Below are positions 47,580 through 56,047 of a stretch of 64,000 nt of DNA, one piece after another (position 1 is the first letter of the stretch; every line of letters starts with the position of its first letter). The translations under genes were made by a program, and so were the position numbers. The notes beneath the pieces were generated by a model, which worked only from the letters and a program-made list of their open reading frames with translations, searched no databases and was not told the DNA's origin. The stretch spans positions 2,294,001-2,358,000 of the forward strand of contig OZ244166.1 in assembly GCA_965216445.1 (NCBI GenBank). The letters are read 5' to 3'. Source of the DNA: MA-ANB-1 sp965216445 (GTDB lineage Bacteria > Actinomycetota > Acidimicrobiia > Spongiisociales > ZC4RG35).

Positions 47580-48035
47580 CTACGAGCCAAGCTGGCCAGC
47601 AACCACCTCGATCTTGCGAGCCTTCGACTCTTCAGCCACCGGTATCGCCAGCTTCAGCACGCCGTTGATGTACGAAGCCTCAATTGAGTCGGCGCTGAGA
47701 CCGTCGGAGAGGAAGAAGCGACGAGCAAAAGAGCCATGAGGTCGCCCACGCATGATCATCGTGCGACCTTCGTCTTGCATGCGGGGCCTGCTTGCCGCCA
47801 CGGTCAAGGTGTTCTTCTCCACCTCGATGTCTATGTCTTCCAGGGGAACTCCCGGGATATCGATTTCGAGGAAAAAGGTGTCGTCCTCGCGGTAGAGGTC
47901 GGCCGGGAGTCTGGTGACAGCCGAACCACCGTTGTCAAAGTCGAAAAAGGGATCAAAACGACGCAACATCTTGGCTAAATCCTCCTGATTTCTCGCTCCG
48001 CGTCCGGGACGGGTGCTGATATTTGTCATATACAT
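47580..48035 (-). CDS. Hsp20 small heat-shock protein
   Basis: The 151-residue product is an alpha-crystallin-domain chaperone: LPADLYREDDTFFLEIDIPGV, DIEVEKNTLTVAASR, GSFARRFFLSDGLSADSIEAS and the hallmark NGVLKLAIPVAEESKARKI with A-x-x-x-G-x-L and I-P-V elements. It holds unfolded proteins in a refoldable state. The longer open frame (48071) would begin inside the promoter -35 box, so the ATG at 48035 is chosen; it lies 8 nt past the -10 hexamer, implying a leaderless mRNA. Confidence 0.93.
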   Translation of the reverse strand: MYMTNISTRPGRGARNQEDLAKMLRRFDPFFDFDNGGSAVTRLPADLYREDDTFFLEIDIPGVPLEDIDIEVEKNTLTVAASRPRMQDEGRTMIMRGRPHGSFARRFFLSDGLSADSIEASYINGVLKLAIPVAEESKARKIEVVAGQLGS

Positions 48036-48042
48036 GTCTTGG

Positions 48043-48079
48043 AGTATGACTGAGTAAATCTGAGTTGTCAAATATCAAG
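48043..48079 (-). promoter_or_regulatory. hsp20 promoter overlapped by a HAIR-like operator
   Basis: On the minus strand TTGACA (48066-48071) and CATACT (48043-48048) are exactly 17 bp apart. CTTGATA-N7-ACTCAGA (48059-48079) overlaps the -35 box and resembles the HspR-associated inverted repeat CTTGAGT-N7-ACTCAAG, matching five bases in each arm. This suggests HspR-type repression released on heat shock. No hspR gene is in the window. Confidence 0.65.
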
Positions 48080-48170
48080 TTTTACCACAGCACCCACTAC
48101 AGATGGTTGTGACGTCCCCACTTTGTCGCCTACACCAGAGAACCCTCAGAAGTCCTAGAGTCCGCAACCA

Positions 48171-48629
48171 ATGAAGTCCAAACGAAAACCAACCGAGATC
48201 GGATGGCGGGAATGGGTGGCCCTTCCGGAGTTGGGAGTAACGGCCATCCAGGCGAAGGTCGACACCGGAGCAGATAGCTCGTCGCTACACGCGTTCAACC
48301 AGGAGAGATTCAGCAAACATGGTGTTGACTATGTCCGTTTCGACATTTATCCAAAGAAACGGTCCAAGTCACCAACCATCGCCTGTGAAGCCGAGGTGAT
48401 AATGGAACGCAAGGTGCGGAATCCGGGTGGCCGCAGTGAGTTGCGCCCGGTCATCTCCACACCGGTCGTCGTAAACGGAGTGACCATTCGCGCCTGGATT
48501 AACCTCACCGAGCGTGACGAGATGAGTTTCCGTATGCTCATCGGGCGACGAACCCTGCGTGGCAAGTTCCTGGTCAACCCCGGGCGCAGCTATTTGGGTC
48601 CCAAACCGGAGCTGAAGAACACGATATGA
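48171..48629 (+). CDS. RimB-like retropepsin-fold protease
   Basis: The 152-residue product belongs to the small family often called ATP-dependent zinc protease (RimB in Pseudomonas). It has IGWREWVALPELGV, the aspartic-protease-like AKVDTGADSSSLHA near residues 28-41, and a C-terminal LIGRRTLRGKFLVNPGRSY. RimB is reported to bind and modulate RimK. The next gene is a RimK homologue starting in an ATGA overlap with this stop codon, so the functional link is strong. Confidence 0.85.
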   Translation: MKSKRKPTEIGWREWVALPELGVTAIQAKVDTGADSSSLHAFNQERFSKHGVDYVRFDIYPKKRSKSPTIACEAEVIMERKVRNPGGRSELRPVISTPVVVNGVTIRAWINLTERDEMSFRMLIGRRTLRGKFLVNPGRSYLGPKPELKNTI

Positions 48630-49525
48630 AGATTGCAATCCTGTCACGGAATCCGAACCTCTATTCGACCAAACGACTAAAAGAGGCCGCGATCGAGCGG
48701 GGCCACGAAGTTGCAGTCGTCGACTACCTGCGTTGTTACATGGACATCACGGCCACCCAACCGCGTGTGCTATTCAAAGGCGAGGAGGTCAAGCCCGATG
48801 CAGTCATACCTCGTATCGGCGCCACCTACACCTTCTACGGGACCGCCGTAGTCCGCCAATTCGAAATGGCCGACGTGTTCACTGCCGTTAGCTCGCAGGG
48901 CATCAGCCGGTCGAGGGACAAACTTCGTTCGATGCAGCTTCTCTCGAGAGCTGGTGTCGGCTTGCCTGTCACGTCCTTTGCGCATTCGACTCAAGACGTT
49001 GAGGGAGTTCTCGACGTGGTGGGTGGTGCACCGGTGGTAGTAAAACTGCTCGAAGGAACACAGGGCTTGGGTGTGGTCCTGGCCGAGACCAAGAAAGCCG
49101 CTGAATCGGTCATCGGAGCGTTTCGCCAGCTCGACGCCAACATCCTGGTCCAGCAGTTCATCAAAGAGGCGGGCGGGGCCGACCTTCGCGCCTTTGTTGT
49201 GGACGGCAAGGTTGTAGCCGCTATGAAGCGTCAGGGAGCACCCGGTGAATTTCGGTCGAATCTCCACCAGGGCGGAAGCGCCTCGATAGTGAAACTGACA
49301 CCCAAGGAACGAGCCACCGCGATACGTGCAGCCAAGACGATGGATCTTTCGATCGCCGGAGTGGACATGATTCAGTCATCCGAAGGTCCGATGATCTTGG
49401 AGGTCAATTCCTCACCGGGACTCGAAGGGATCGAAAACGCCAGCGAAACGGACGTAGCGGGCGAGATCATCGACTACATCGAGGGCAACGCAGAGATTCA
49501 CAGTCCCCGCCGCTCCAATGCTTGA
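48626..49525 (+). CDS. rimK: RimK-type ATP-grasp glutamate ligase
   Basis: The 299-residue product matches RimK, which adds glutamate residues to the C-terminus of ribosomal protein S6 in gamma-proteobacteria. It starts MKIAILSRNPNLYSTKRL; VIPRIGATYTFYGTAVVRQFE and SRSRDKLRSMQLLSRAGV precede the ATP-grasp core VVVKLLEGTQGLGVVLA; DLRAFVVDGKVVAAMKR and the metal-binding MILEVNSSPGLEGIE follow. The length and motif order match RimK rather than the lysine-biosynthesis LysX. It overlaps both neighbours (4 and 8 nt). Confidence 0.9.
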   Translation: MKIAILSRNPNLYSTKRLKEAAIERGHEVAVVDYLRCYMDITATQPRVLFKGEEVKPDAVIPRIGATYTFYGTAVVRQFEMADVFTAVSSQGISRSRDKLRSMQLLSRAGVGLPVTSFAHSTQDVEGVLDVVGGAPVVVKLLEGTQGLGVVLAETKKAAESVIGAFRQLDANILVQQFIKEAGGADLRAFVVDGKVVAAMKRQGAPGEFRSNLHQGGSASIVKLTPKERATAIRAAKTMDLSIAGVDMIQSSEGPMILEVNSSPGLEGIENASETDVAGEIIDYIEGNAEIHSPRRSNA

Positions 49526-50486
49526 GGTTCAAAATGAACCGATTCAGATCGGAGACACAACTGTGCCGCCGGGTCGAAAGATGCGGATCGAGCTGCCGTT
49601 CGCAACACTCTCGACGGGATCAACCGCCTCTCTTCCGGTAGCCGTCATCAACGGTCGGAGTGCCGGCCCCAACGTCTGGATATCAGGGGCGGTCCACGGC
49701 GACGAACTAAACGGCGTAGAAATCGTGAGGCGGGTGATGAAGGAACTCGACGCCAAGAGCCTCCGGGGAGCTGTGGTGGCTGTCCCCATCGTGAATCCAC
49801 TTGGTTTCATCCATGAGTCCCGCTATCTGCCCGATCGCCGTGACCTGAATCGATCGTTTCCTGGCTCGCCCCGGGGCTCCTCTGCCTCGCGTCTTGCACA
49901 CTTGTTCATGACCGAAATCGTTGACCAATGTGCTGTCGGGATCGACTGCCACACTGCAACCGGCCACCGGATCAACATCCCACAGATCCGAACCGACACC
50001 GACGATAAGGAAACCATGAAGCTGGCCCGAGCGTTCGGAGCTGCTTTTACGATTCATGCCCGCCTCAGGGACGGCTCCCTCCGCGAGGCGGCGACCGCGC
50101 GCGGTATCAAGGTTCTCCTGTTCGAAGCCGGACAAGCACACCGGTTCGATCCTGATGCGATTCGGGTCGGGGTCAACGGAATCATGAGATCGCTCCGGTC
50201 GCTGAAGATGGTCGATACAAGGTTGCCCCGGGGGGTCAGGACTCAGCTCGTCAAGAAAGTGCGCTGGGTTAGGGCGCGTCGCGGTGGCCTTGTGGAGGTG
50301 ATGCCCAAACTTGGGGCGCGCGTCGAGGAAGGCGAAACAATCGCAGAAATCTCGGACGCGTTCGGTTACCGGCCGACCTCGGTTCGGGCTACTGCCACAG
50401 GGTGGGTTCTCGGTCGAAGCCTGAACCCCCAGGTCAATCCGGGCGACGCACTGGTCAACATCGGTATCGATCCGGAGTCGGCTTGA
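49518..50486 (+). CDS. M14-superfamily deacylase (succinylglutamate desuccinylase/aspartoacylase type)
   Basis: The 322-residue product has the zinc site GAVHGDELNGVE (His, Glu) and GIDCHTATGHR (His), NPLGFIHESRYLPDRRDLNRSFPG as in AstE-like enzymes, and a C-terminal barrel RGGLVEVMPKLGARVEEGETI. This superfamily cleaves N-acyl amino acids or C-terminal residues; the tubulin deglutamylases are distant relatives. It overlaps rimK by 8 nt, so the three genes form one operon, perhaps adding and removing glutamate on the same target. The substrate is inference. Confidence 0.85.
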   Translation: MLEVQNEPIQIGDTTVPPGRKMRIELPFATLSTGSTASLPVAVINGRSAGPNVWISGAVHGDELNGVEIVRRVMKELDAKSLRGAVVAVPIVNPLGFIHESRYLPDRRDLNRSFPGSPRGSSASRLAHLFMTEIVDQCAVGIDCHTATGHRINIPQIRTDTDDKETMKLARAFGAAFTIHARLRDGSLREAATARGIKVLLFEAGQAHRFDPDAIRVGVNGIMRSLRSLKMVDTRLPRGVRTQLVKKVRWVRARRGGLVEVMPKLGARVEEGETIAEISDAFGYRPTSVRATATGWVLGRSLNPQVNPGDALVNIGIDPESA

Positions 50487-50503
50487 AACAAGGCTGAGAG
50501 GGC

Positions 50504-50782
50504 CTAAGAGGCCTTCTTGATCTCCTCCAACCAACGACGCCGAATTGCTCTCCGTTCTTTGGGCGTGTGCCCACCCCAGATCCCTTCCGACTGGTTGGTC
50601 TCAATCGACCACGTCAGACACTCTGACGCAACGGGACAGGTGGCGCATATGGCCTTGGCTCTGGAAATACCCCCGATATCGTCCGAATCCGGAAAAAACG
50701 AAACTTCGTGTGTTACAGGGACACAGGCGGCGGCTTCCCGCCACGGTGTCACTTCTAAATCAATCATGTTCTCACCAATCAT
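50504..50782 (-). CDS. WhiB-family [4Fe-4S] transcription factor
   Basis: The 92-residue product has the four cluster cysteines (Cys20, Cys46, Cys49, Cys55; C-x25-CxxC-x5-C), the turn EGIWGGHTPKERR and a basic C-terminal tail RRAIRRRWLEEIKK. WhiB proteins bind sigma factor through the cluster and are confined to actinobacteria and their phages. The ATG at 50767 is an alternative start with GGTGAG nearby. It is convergent with the M14 gene and downstream of the acyl-CoA dehydrogenase. Confidence 0.95.
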   Translation of the reverse strand: MIGENMIDLEVTPWREAAACVPVTHEVSFFPDSDDIGGISRAKAICATCPVASECLTWSIETNQSEGIWGGHTPKERRAIRRRWLEEIKKAS

Positions 50783-50948
50783 GAGGTGAACCAGATAAAC
50801 GCAGGATCAAGGAGTTTCGTTCCCATTTTCTGGTGGCTCCGTTCCATGTCCCTTTATGCTCTCCGGCCCGATTTCCTTTCACCAACTATTCGGCCTGTTG
50901 AGACAGTTGGATGTCTGGAGAGTGGCGAATCGTTCCCGGAAGGGGATT
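50783..50948. other. Spacer upstream of the WhiB gene
   Basis: The 166 nt between the WhiB start and the acyl-CoA dehydrogenase stop hold no gene. The WhiB promoter should be here, but no clear -35/-10 pair was found. Confidence 0.4.
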
Positions 50949-52148
50949 TCAGTTCCGCAATTCTGCCCGGGCGACCGAGCGACGATGGACCTCGTCGGGA
51001 CCGTCGGCGATCTGGAGCCAACGTCCCATCGAGTACAGCTCGGCCAACGGGAAATCGTCTGTGAAGCCGGCAGCGCCAAACAGCTGAATCGCCCGGTCAG
51101 CTACATATGTGAGCAGCTCTGGCGCAGCAACCTTGATGGCGGCGATCTCGCTGCGTGCAGCTTTGGTTCCCATTGAGTCGATCATCCAGGCCGTCTTAAG
51201 CACCAGAAGCCGGGTCTGCTCGATCCTTATCCTCGCGTTTGCGATCCATTCCCGAACCACTCCCTGGTCGGCGAGTGGACGACCGAACGCAGTGCGGTCC
51301 TTGGAGCGTTTGACCATGAGGTCGAGACACCGTTCAGCAGCTCCAATCGCGCGCATGCAATGATGGATGCGTCCCGGGCCGAGACGAGCTTGGGCGATGG
51401 CGAATCCACCACCCTCTTCCCCGAGAAGATTCGACGTTGGTACGCGGACATGGTCGAAATCGACTTCAGGATGGCCGCCACGGTCTTGGTATCCGAACAC
51501 GTTGGGGGACCTGACAATGGAAACTCCGGGAGTATCCATGGGAACGAGGATCATTGACTGCCGACGATGCGGCTCGCCATCTGGATTGGTCACACCCATA
51601 ACGATCGAGACACGACATCTAGGAGACGCCGCTCCTGAGGAGAACCACTTTCTGCCGGTGATGACATACGAGTCCCCATCCCTGACCATCTCGGTTTGGA
51701 TGTTCGTGGCGTCCGAGCTGGCAACCGCGGGCTCGGTCATGCAGAAGCACGAGCGAATCTCGCCTTCAAGCAGAGGCATCAACCATTCTTGCTTCTGATC
51801 GGGTGTGCCGAACATGTGGAGGATCTCCATGTTTCCGGTGTCTGGCGCCGAGCAGTTGAGTGCCTCTGGTGCAATCACCGGACTCCAGCCGGTGATTTCA
51901 GCGAGTGGGGCGTATTCGAGAACATTCAGCCCGCCACCGAGTTCCGAGTCGGGGAGAAAGAGGTTCCAAAGTCCACGTGATCGCGCTTTGGCTTTGAGGG
52001 TTTCCAGCACAGGAGGATGGAAGTGAGGGTCTTCTGAAGTCTTCATCTGTTCCCTGTAGACCCTCTCGGCAGGGAATACGTCCGTTTCCATGAAGTCGAG
52101 TAGAGATGAACGAAGCTCTTCGACCTTGGCGCTGTAAGCGAAGTCCAT
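50949..52148 (-). CDS. Acyl-CoA dehydrogenase
   Basis: The 399-residue flavoprotein has CMTEPAVASSDATNIQT (FAD/acyl-CoA loop), GRKWFSSGAASPRC, FGRPLADQGVVREWIANARI and the C-terminal LFGAAGFTDDFPLAELY with DGPDEVHRRSVAR. The EPAVASSDA motif and the C-terminus resemble the ACAD10/11 group, so the preferred chain length is open. It lies 10 nt upstream of nothing but whiB, and follows the site-2 protease gene by 10 nt. Confidence 0.92.
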   Translation of the reverse strand: MDFAYSAKVEELRSSLLDFMETDVFPAERVYREQMKTSEDPHFHPPVLETLKAKARSRGLWNLFLPDSELGGGLNVLEYAPLAEITGWSPVIAPEALNCSAPDTGNMEILHMFGTPDQKQEWLMPLLEGEIRSCFCMTEPAVASSDATNIQTEMVRDGDSYVITGRKWFSSGAASPRCRVSIVMGVTNPDGEPHRRQSMILVPMDTPGVSIVRSPNVFGYQDRGGHPEVDFDHVRVPTSNLLGEEGGGFAIAQARLGPGRIHHCMRAIGAAERCLDLMVKRSKDRTAFGRPLADQGVVREWIANARIRIEQTRLLVLKTAWMIDSMGTKAARSEIAAIKVAAPELLTYVADRAIQLFGAAGFTDDFPLAELYSMGRWLQIADGPDEVHRRSVARAELRN

Positions 52149-52158
52149 GCGGTTGAAG

Positions 52159-52947
52159 TTAGTGGCCAGTCGACTCGGATGGATTGTCTGGCTCTATTTC
52201 GACCTGACTACTCCCGGGTTCGGATTCCCTAACCGGATCGGGGTCCGGAGCATCAAAGTCCATCTGAGGCAGACCAACCGGACCTGCGTTACCCGACGTG
52301 CGCGCAATCTCACCCCAGAGCAGCCAGGCAGCTATGAAACCAACGAAGATCAGCCGCAACCAAATGGCTACGGCAAGACCGGCCGCAGCCGTGATGAAGA
52401 ACACGACGTTTGCTATCGATTGGCCGCTTTTTGGAGCGACCTTTTCCAAAAGGGCAGTAAAGAGGTGTCCACCGTCGAGGACACGAATGGGCAACCAGTT
52501 GAGCAGGCCCCAAAACACATTCACGAGCACGAGGTTGTTGAGGACAAAACCGGTCAAACCGGAGAATGGGCCGAACGGCTGGAGGACCACCCAAACCAGG
52601 GCACCAAAGGCAAGACCAGTCGCCGAACCGGCGGCCGCAATGAGTGCTCGTCTACCTGGCGAGATTCCATCGTCGGGGATCGTCCACGACGTCAGACCGC
52701 CGATTCCGTTGAGTTCGATGGCAACGTCGGAGCCGAATCTCCGTGCGGTGAGAGCGTGCCCGAGCTCGTGCACGAGTATCGACACGAACAGCACCCCAAC
52801 CCACGCCAGCACAAAAGCAACCTGGCGGGTGGAGAACCCGAGGAGGGCGGCAATCAGCAGGAAGGACGGTCGAATCGCCACCGGAATTCCGAACAAGGTA
52901 AATCTCAAACTGACCCCATGATGCCCCAACCTGGCAACCAGTTGCAC
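52159..52947 (-). CDS. Site-2 protease, M50 family
   Basis: The product is an intramembrane zinc metalloprotease with LVHELGHALTARRFG (HExxH, zinc and catalytic Glu) in an early helix and NWLPIRVLDGGHLF (third ligand Asp) in a later one. Five to six hydrophobic helices are visible, with an acidic cytoplasmic tail. No PDZ or CBS domain is present. I use GTG 52947 (262 residues; GGGAAG upstream); a TTG at 52908 is an alternative. It cuts transmembrane substrates, in other actinobacteria often anti-sigma factors. It diverges from the M20 dipeptidase gene by 27 bp. Confidence 0.88.
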   Translation of the reverse strand: MQLVARLGHHGVSLRFTLFGIPVAIRPSFLLIAALLGFSTRQVAFVLAWVGVLFVSILVHELGHALTARRFGSDVAIELNGIGGLTSWTIPDDGISPGRRALIAAAGSATGLAFGALVWVVLQPFGPFSGLTGFVLNNLVLVNVFWGLLNWLPIRVLDGGHLFTALLEKVAPKSGQSIANVVFFITAAAGLAVAIWLRLIFVGFIAAWLLWGEIARTSGNAGPVGLPQMDFDAPDPDPVRESEPGSSQVEIEPDNPSESTGH

Positions 52948-52974
52948 AATCTGCTTCCCGGTATGGTGGCCGCT

Positions 52975-54321
52975 ATGCCATATGAAAGCCTCCGCTCTGC
53001 CATTGCAGCCGACATGCCAAGACTGAAACAAGTCCTCTCTGATCTCATACGGATCCCTTCTGTAAGTGCCCCTGGATTCGATCGAGGAGAGGCGAGGCGG
53101 GCGGCCGAGCACATTGTGGGGCTGCTCAACGAGGCAGGTTTCACCAACACCCAATTGCTCGAAGCCGAAGCCGGGAACCCAGCGGTGTTCGCCGAGATGC
53201 CGGGCCCTGAAGGCGCCCCAACAGTGCTCCTCTACGCCCATTACGACGTCCAACCGCCGGGGCCGCTCGAAGCCTGGAAGACCGGACCATTCGAGCCATT
53301 CGAAAGCGAAGGTCGCATTTACGGACGGGGCTCGTCGGACGACAAAGCCGGAGTGGTTATGCATCTCGGTGCAGTAGCAGCTCACGGCGACGACCTCCCT
53401 GTGGGGATTCAGATCTTCTTCGAAGGAGAGGAGGAGGCGGGCTCGCTGAGCCTGGCCGGCCTGCTGGATAGGCACCGCGACCTACTTCACCCAGACGCGA
53501 TAATCATCGGGGACGGTGGGAACTGGGACGTCGGTGTTCCAGCTCTGCTGACATCGCTACGGGGCCTGGCAGCAGTTACTATCGAACTGAAGACCCTCAA
53601 GGCCGCAGTCCACTCCGGCCAATACGGCGGTGTCTATCCGGATGCACTCACCGCGATGGCCCGACTGCTGGCGAGTCTCCACGATGACGATGGGAGTGTC
53701 GCCATCGAAGGCATGGTCCGCGAAGATGCCGAGACCGGTCTCGACATCCCAGCTGACCTAGCCAGGAAGCTGGCTGGAGCGCTGGACGGAGTTGAGGAGA
53801 TTGGCACAGGTTCGATCCCATCCCGACTCTGGGCCCAACCGACTGTGTCGACACTGGCTATCGATGCTCCACCTGTCGACGGCGCCATCAACCAGTTGGT
53901 GCCATCAGCGAGAGCGAAGGTGAGCATGCGGATCGCACCCGGTGAGGATGCCGCGGAGGCACTCGAGAAGCTAAAGGCTCACCTCGTGAAGCACACTCCG
54001 TGGGGCGCGCAGCTCGAGTTTCTTCACTCGGAGTCCGGAGAGGCCAAGGTAATCGAAACCGACAACGATGTCGTCAGGGTGTGGGAGAAGGCGTTCTTCG
54101 AGGCCTTCGGCACCGAGGCAGTGCATATGGGAGCAGGAGGGTCGATTCCTTTCATTGCAACCTTCTCAGAGATGTTCCCCGACGCACCGATCGTCGTCTC
54201 CGGGTGTGGTGACCCGACCTCTTCGATCCACGCCCCGAATGAAAGTCAAGATGTCAGCGACATCGAGCGGTCAACCCTGGCTGAGGCAATTGCGTTTTCG
54301 ATGCTGGCCGAGCTCGGGTGA
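52975..54321 (+). CDS. M20-family dipeptidase
   Basis: The product is a dinuclear zinc peptidase: LLYAHYDVQPPGPLEAWKTGPF (His and Asp), GRGSSDDKAGVVMHLGA (bridging Asp), FFEGEEEAGS (Glu pair) and the C-terminal SIHAPNESQDVSDIER with the last His. The dimerisation insert (about residues 190-340) is present. From the ATG at 52975 it has 448 residues, typical of carnosinase-like M20 dipeptidases; the open frame upstream is antisense to the site-2 protease. Confidence 0.93.
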   Translation: MPYESLRSAIAADMPRLKQVLSDLIRIPSVSAPGFDRGEARRAAEHIVGLLNEAGFTNTQLLEAEAGNPAVFAEMPGPEGAPTVLLYAHYDVQPPGPLEAWKTGPFEPFESEGRIYGRGSSDDKAGVVMHLGAVAAHGDDLPVGIQIFFEGEEEAGSLSLAGLLDRHRDLLHPDAIIIGDGGNWDVGVPALLTSLRGLAAVTIELKTLKAAVHSGQYGGVYPDALTAMARLLASLHDDDGSVAIEGMVREDAETGLDIPADLARKLAGALDGVEEIGTGSIPSRLWAQPTVSTLAIDAPPVDGAINQLVPSARAKVSMRIAPGEDAAEALEKLKAHLVKHTPWGAQLEFLHSESGEAKVIETDNDVVRVWEKAFFEAFGTEAVHMGAGGSIPFIATFSEMFPDAPIVVSGCGDPTSSIHAPNESQDVSDIERSTLAEAIAFSMLAELG

Positions 54322-54358
54322 GGGAAGAGGACCTCGAAGCCGGATCTCAGCGCTTTGT

Positions 54359-54817
54359 TCAGGATATGAAATCGAGCTGCCGCCAGGCTTCGTAGACCGC
54401 AATTGCAGCTGAGTTGGACAGATTGATCGAGCGAACTCCTGTGACCATCGGAATCCGCACCCTGTTGGTTACCCAACTCTGAGATTGGACCTCGTCCGGG
54501 AGCCCTACCGACTCGGGGCCAAACAGGAGTGAATCACCGGGTCGGTATTCGAGAGCGTCGTAGCGGACATCTCCATCGACGGTGAACGCAAAAACCCGCT
54601 CAGGGTTTGCGGAGCCGCGCCAGGACTCGAGATCGGCGTGGACCGAAATTGTCGCCTTGTCGCGGTAGTCCATCCCGGCGCGTCGCAATCTGGCATCGTC
54701 CAACTCGTAACCCAACGGCTCGATGAGGTGGAGCTTGCTCCCGGTCACAGCAGCCAATCTCATGGCGTTGCCCGTGTTTGGGGGAATCTCAGGCTGATAG
54801 AAGACGATTGAAAACAT
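54359..54817 (-). CDS. trmL: tRNA (cytidine/uridine-34-2'-O)-methyltransferase
   Basis: The 152-residue product is a minimal SPOUT methyltransferase: FYQPEIPPNTGNAMRLAA, the knot elements LLFGPESVGLPDEV and IPMVTGVRSINLSNSAAIAVYEAWRQ in its parts. TrmL methylates the wobble ribose of tRNA-Leu. It abuts nucS by a one-base overlap. Confidence 0.95.
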   Translation of the reverse strand: MFSIVFYQPEIPPNTGNAMRLAAVTGSKLHLIEPLGYELDDARLRRAGMDYRDKATISVHADLESWRGSANPERVFAFTVDGDVRYDALEYRPGDSLLFGPESVGLPDEVQSQSWVTNRVRIPMVTGVRSINLSNSAAIAVYEAWRQLDFIS

Positions 54818-55485
54818 CAGCGGATATCGAAGAGACGAAGCTCGGTGTCTTCAACATCTCGCAATCCGTCGTAGTCCACCTCAACTGCGTCGACGCTTCG
54901 AGCTCTAGCGAGCACCAACGCCTGCGGTGTGATCTGTTGGGCGGCGAAGATCCCTCGCACCGGTGCCAGTCTCGAATCCAGATTCAACCTCTCCAAATAG
55001 CGTGCCAGTTGTTCGACGCCGTCGATATCTCCCTTGCGCTTTATCTCAACCGCCACTGTCTGCCCGTCTTGAGCGGCACAGAGGAGGTCGACGGGCCCGA
55101 TGTCCGTCGGGTATTCACGCCGGATCAAGGTCAGGCCTTCCTCCAGCACGCTGGGGCTCTCAGCGAGGAGGACCTGTAGATGTTCTTCTACCCCATCCTT
55201 GAGCAAACCAGGGTCTTCGCCGAGATCATGAGTCACATCCTCGAGAACTTCGGCGATGTTGATCACCAATTCTTCGCCCTTTCGGTTTGTGACCACCCAA
55301 CGATCATCCTCAATGACCAGCGTGTTCGGGGCGATCATCCAATTCAGCGGTTTCGAAGCATTCCCGTCAGAATGGATGGCGAGGGTCCCGTCGGCCTTGA
55401 CCATGATCAACCGGGTGGCCTCTGGGAGGTGCGCCGTCAGGCGACCCGAGTAGTCGACGGTGCAGCGAGCGATGACGAGTCTCAC
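54817..55485 (-). CDS. nucS: EndoMS/NucS mismatch-specific endonuclease
   Basis: The 222-residue product has the NucS DNA-binding N-domain (MRLVIARCTVDYSGRL, SKPLNWMIAPNTLV) and the RecB-like nuclease domain with DIGPVDLLCAA and VAVEIKRKGDIDGVEQLARYL (catalytic Asp, Glu, Lys). NucS provides non-canonical mismatch repair in actinobacteria lacking MutS/MutL. A second copy of its first 49 codons occurs at 58372-58521. Confidence 0.95.
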   Translation of the reverse strand: MRLVIARCTVDYSGRLTAHLPEATRLIMVKADGTLAIHSDGNASKPLNWMIAPNTLVIEDDRWVVTNRKGEELVINIAEVLEDVTHDLGEDPGLLKDGVEEHLQVLLAESPSVLEEGLTLIRREYPTDIGPVDLLCAAQDGQTVAVEIKRKGDIDGVEQLARYLERLNLDSRLAPVRGIFAAQQITPQALVLARARSVDAVEVDYDGLRDVEDTELRLFDIR

Positions 55486-55574
55486 GGTCGGCGAGGGTAA
55501 CCCACGGCCATGTCAATGCCCGAACCTCTCACTGCAATGAAGGCGAGCGAACCTTCCGCCGGCCAACCCGCGAG

Positions 55575-55628
55575 TCACCACCTGGCTCCACGACTAGCGC
55601 AGAATGCCGGTTTCAGAGCGGGTTTCGA
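55575..55628. repeat. Direct repeat, copy 1, upstream of the PadR module
   Basis: About 50 nt here resemble 57091-57140: TCAC, CTGGCT, the identical 18-mer TAGCGCAGAATGCCGGTT, then GGTTTCGA. The two copies bracket the PadR regulator and its membrane partner. Confidence 0.7.
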
Positions 55629-55651
55629 CGGCTGAACGGCTCTGCCCTCTC

Positions 55652-55680
55652 TTGACAATAGGACGATATCTTCCTATTCT
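55652..55680 (+). promoter_or_regulatory. padR promoter with overlapping palindromic operator
   Basis: TTGACA (55652-55657) and TATTCT (55675-55680) are 17 bp apart, 7 nt before the ATG, which suggests a leaderless transcript. A 22-bp palindrome (55657-55678; AATAGGA, GATATC centre, TCCTATT; 10 of 11 pairs) fills the spacer and -10 box. This is the expected layout for an autorepressed PadR gene. Confidence 0.8.
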
Positions 55681-55687
55681 GTGAGCC

Positions 55688-56047
55688 ATGAGAAGGAAAC
55701 CCGGCGCGATTCTGCCAATAGAGGAGTCGATTCTGGCGGTGGCGCTTGGACTGACCCGCTCCGGTGAAGGGGCGTTTCACGGCTTCGAAATGGCGAAACG
55801 GATCTCGGAAGGCTCAGAGACGAAGAGCCTCACTGCTCATGGCACTCTCTACAAGGCGCTGTCACGCATGGAGAAGGCGGGGTTGTTGCAGTCCTCCTGG
55901 GAAGACCCGCACCTCGCGGCCCAGGAAGGTCGGCCGCGACGGCGCCTCTACCGCATAACAGGCGCTGGTGAGGTGGCACTGTCCAAGCTGGAAGCCGATA
56001 GAAGCGCTCAACGACATCGACCCGACCCTGGTCTGGCCACCTCGTGA
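55688..56047 (+). CDS. PadR-family transcriptional regulator
   Basis: The 119-residue product is a winged-helix protein with GAFHGFEMAKRISEG, LTAHGTLYKALSRMEKAGLL (recognition helix) and GRPRRRLYRITGAGEVAL (wing). The C-terminal dimerisation helix is short. PadR proteins commonly repress themselves and the adjacent membrane or transporter gene; the palindrome over its promoter and the GTGA overlap with the next gene support this. Confidence 0.92.
   Translation: MRRKPGAILPIEESILAVALGLTRSGEGAFHGFEMAKRISEGSETKSLTAHGTLYKALSRMEKAGLLQSSWEDPHLAAQEGRPRRRLYRITGAGEVALSKLEADRSAQRHRPDPGLATS

Noticed and set aside
52147..52974. Long N-terminal extension of the M20 dipeptidase
   Set aside because: It is antisense to the site-2 protease gene and low in recognisable structure; the M20 domain starts at the ATG at 52975.
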